From NCBI RefSeq assembly GCF_035083965.1, contig NC_089727.1, positions 419,501 through 483,500 on the forward strand: DNA of 64,000 nt. The letters run 5' to 3'. Positions within the stretch are counted from its first letter, which is position 1. Each line of letters starts with the position of its first letter. The DNA comes from Branchiostoma lanceolatum (Eukaryota > Chordata > Leptocardii > Amphioxiformes > Branchiostomatidae). The position numbers and the translations under genes were made by a program. Under the pieces are notes generated by a model. That model made no database searches. It worked only from the letters and a program-made list of their open reading frames with translations, and had not been told where the DNA came from. Below are positions 61,740-64,000 of this stretch, in pieces.

Positions 61740-64000
61740 CTACAGGGAACACAACACAAGGTCGTCAGAGACGGCAGACTTCACCCCCTTATCCAGCCAC
61801 TCCACCAGAACTCTGCTCAGCTCTTCTGGGCTACAGGGGAACACAACACAAGGTCGTCAGACTTCACCCCCTTATCCAGCCACTCCACCAGAACTCTGCT
61901 CAGCTCTTCTGGGCTACAGGGAACACAACACAAGGTCGTCAGAGACGGCAGACTTCACCCCCTTATCCAGCCACTCCACCAGAACTCTGCTCAGCTCTTC
62001 TGGGCTACAGGGACAACACAACACAAGGTCGTCAGAGACGGCAGACTTCACCCCCTTATCCAGCCACTCCACCAGAACTCTGCTCAGCTCTTCTGGGCTA
62101 TAGGGGAACACAACACAAGGTCGTCAGAGACGGCAGACTTCACCCCCTTATCCAGCCACTCCACCAGAACTCTGCTCAGCTCTTCTGGGCTACAGGGGAA
62201 CACAACACAAGGTCGTCAGAGACGGCAGACTTCACCCCCTTACTCACCCACTCCACTTGCACACACAAACAAACACACAGACAGGCACACACACATACAG
62301 ACATGCACACACACATACAGACAAACACAGACACACAGACACACATACAGAGTCTGACACAGCTACACACACACACATACAGAAATACACACACATAAAC
62401 AGACATGCTCACACACATACACACATACACACATATACACACACACAGACAGACACAAACACACATACAGAAAATCCCCAAACAGCACAAACAGCCATGA
62501 GCAGGAGGGTTGATCAGTTCTTACCGTTCCATCTGTGTCCAGTGCCCACATTCCTCCAGATGGGCCCGCGTCAGGTTGGGGACCTGAGAATGAAAACCAG
62601 TAAGTTTAAGCCAACAGTTAATCAAAATCTAAAACTACTCAATATATAACATTTTTTAAACAAAAGAGAAATCCCCTCGCCAGTGGTACAATACTACGTG
62701 CCCTTAATGCTACTAGTTCTATCAGGTCATAATAAGTCATGTCCTTGGCCCTATGACATGCCACAGCAGAATTACCAAGACAGCAGATTTTTGCACATCA
62801 TGCACCAGTTTTGTCTTGCAGAGAGCGAGTTTTGTGTAAGCACAAGTTGCTTCCTTTCAAATCCTCAGTAAAGATCTATGGCAAAAATAAAACAGCACTC
62901 CTAGTCCTTACCCAGTCCTCCATGTGTGCAGACATGGCGGGTGTTAGCACGCTGTCACGTCCGGCTGTCACCATCAGGGCAGGGGGGAGGACCTGTAATA
63001 ATAGTGCTGTAACAGTTACATGTTTGTTCAAACTCGCCACTACTGGACAATAATTAGAGCTTATTGTCGACATCTCTGACAGACACTGATCATCTATTAT
63101 ACAGATTTAGAACTAAATGATTTCTCAACAGTAGCAGCTAGATACACCCCACCCCGGTAAAAGTGGTAGACCCCACTGTTCTATGATAGGAACTACATGT
63201 ATGTAATAATTCATCCTTGACAGTTATAGGTCAAACTGGCGTGACCTTGACACCAAGATGCTGACCTTCCTCCCAGCTGTCCTGTTGTTCCATCTCCAGT
63301 TGGCCTCGATGTTCCTGTACCAGTTCAGAGGACCCCTAGGTTGGACCGACATGACAAGAGCAAAATAACCATCAAAACAACTAGGATGGTAGAGAAGCTA
63401 TATTATGCAGTACTACCTTCCCATGCACGGTGTAATATGGTAGCATGATACCAAACTGCAGTACAGGATTTGTCCAGTGAATGGCAACAGCACCTGGGAC
63501 AGTCCGTGCTTAATTTGGTACAGTAACAGTAAGTGTCTGAATACTGCTCTGGGGTACTTGGTGAACAGTAAAGAACCTAAGTTAGGCCCCTGTCACACTT
63601 TCAGGACCTTTCAACAACTTTACTCCGACCACCTCCCAACCGAGGTTGGCGTTGGGTTGGGAGCAGCCTGGACCAAGTTAGGTTCTCTAGTTGCACCGAA
63701 ATAGAATGACTTTTCCCAACGTTTACTCAGACGAGTACTAAGTCAACCTTGCCAGCCAACTCCCAACCACAGACGACCCAGCTCAGACCTACATGTAACT
63801 ACCAACCATGATCTGGAAAAGGTCGGCAGACCATGGCTGTGTGGGACTCACTGGGGCTATAAGCCACTGTTCTTTGGGTTATAAAGAATCGTAAGACTGC
63901 AGACAGACCTGAAGCCAGACTTCACATAGAGTACCTGAAGCCAGACTTGCTGAACTGCTGCACGTAGTAGTCAGTCTTACCTGAAGCCAGACTTGCTGAA
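61643..64000 (-). CDS. EPHX2: Soluble epoxide hydrolase (EPHX2-like), 3' end of gene
   Basis: EPHX2 hydrolyses epoxides to diols through an alpha/beta-hydrolase Asp-Asp/His triad, in cytosol and peroxisomes. Minus-strand exons 64000-63981 (partial), 63335-63266, 62992-62912, 62583-62525 and 61739-61643 join in phase. They give [65 protein letters not shown] and [14 protein letters not shown]. The vertebrate order is GFR, PLSWYRNMERNW, PALMVTAEKDFVL and IEDCGHWTQM. The second triad Asp (GRDS) and the His (ECGHW) are present. The nucleophile elbow lies beyond the window. With the last exon chosen, the protein ends RPRL, a weak fit to a peroxisomal PTS1. Confidence 0.88.
61740..62250 (-). repeat. 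Five further copies of the EPHX2 last-exon start
   Basis: Each unit of about 77-97 bp has a CCCTGTAG acceptor, the codons for [15 protein letters not shown] and a variable tail [14 protein letters not shown]. Several tails read on into the next copy. Any of the acceptors could be used in the same phase. Confidence 0.9.
62254..62475. repeat. CA microsatellite
   Basis: ACACAC runs with ACATACAGACA interruptions lie in the EPHX2 intron. Long Cys/Val-rich frames on the minus strand are an effect of the repeat. Confidence 0.9.
62525..62583 (-). CDS. EPHX2: EPHX2 exon with catalytic His
   Basis: 59 nt, [19 protein letters not shown] and then CG in phase 2 before GTAAGA. The CGHWTQ motif carries the catalytic histidine. 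Confidence 0.9.
62912..62992 (-). CDS. EPHX2: EPHX2 exon with catalytic Asp
   Basis: 81 nt, [20 protein letters not shown] and SAHMEDW. The GRDS aspartate matches the charge-relay Asp of EPHX2 (AEKD in human). The donor is GTAAGG. Confidence 0.9.
63266..63335 (-). CDS. EPHX2: EPHX2 exon [15 protein letters not shown]
   Basis: This 70-nt exon lies between CCAACCTAG and GTCAGC. It completes the Arg split with the preceding exon and ends AGRK in phase 0. Confidence 0.88.
63935..64000 (-). CDS. EPHX2: EPHX2 exon (partial) with duplicated end and donor
   Basis: TTCAGCAAGTCTGGCTTCAG is followed by GTAAGACTG at 63980 and, 46 bases on, repeats with a second donor GTACTC after 63935. Reading through the first donor gives a stop, so the first is preferred. 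A third short copy (AAGTCTGGCTTCAGG) lies near 63908-63922. Confidence 0.8.

Overview
The window is animal genomic DNA, most likely from an amphioxus (Branchiostoma). The basis is short exons in long repeat-rich introns, a single CYFIP gene whose exons add up to almost exactly the vertebrate protein length, tRNA-derived SINEs, many small palindromic elements, and above all tandem repeats that run across exon-intron borders. Repeats of that last kind were described in amphioxus as 'mirage' minisatellites (recalled from the literature, not searched). The species cannot be fixed from sequence alone.

Layout. 1-3.1 kb: no gene, one inverted-repeat element. 3.2-5.8 kb, minus strand: the first four coding exons of neurochondrin (NCDN), which continues off the left edge. 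5.7-6.1 kb: the shared divergent promoter region of NCDN and CYFIP. 6.1-37.0 kb, plus strand: the complete CYFIP/Sra-1 gene, with 28 coding positions giving 1254 residues plus one alternative exon. 37-41 kb: 3' flank and repeats. 41.3-43.3 kb, minus strand: a three-exon gene for a small secreted, probably dibasic-processed four-cysteine peptide. 43.3-47.1 kb: repeats. 47.7-49.5 kb: a 31-bp satellite. 50.3-53.6 kb: a 51-bp satellite. 54.1-55.5 kb, minus strand: a C2H2 zinc-finger gene interrupted at a poly-G run. 55.5-61.5 kb: repeats and a dead LINE tail. 61.6-64.0 kb, minus strand: the last exons of a soluble epoxide hydrolase (EPHX2-like), which continues off the right edge.

CYFIP is the Rac1-binding subunit of the WAVE regulatory complex, which turns Rac-GTP into Arp2/3-driven actin branching. 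All 28 exons join in phase. Residue numbering matches human CYFIP exactly through the known Rac1 A-site (190, 434, 626, 632) and D-site (961-971). The most interesting point is exon 6, which exists in two full-length, intact 226-nt versions about half identical in protein. Because 226 is not a multiple of three, using both would shift the frame, so they look like mutually exclusive exons directly after A-site residue Arg190.

The second theme is repeat expansion across splice sites. Many CYFIP junctions, and also junctions in NCDN and EPHX2, have local tandem copies of an exon edge with its splice signal, sometimes over 20 copies. The neighbouring genes share no evident pathway; the divergent NCDN-CYFIP arrangement is the only suggestion of co-regulation.
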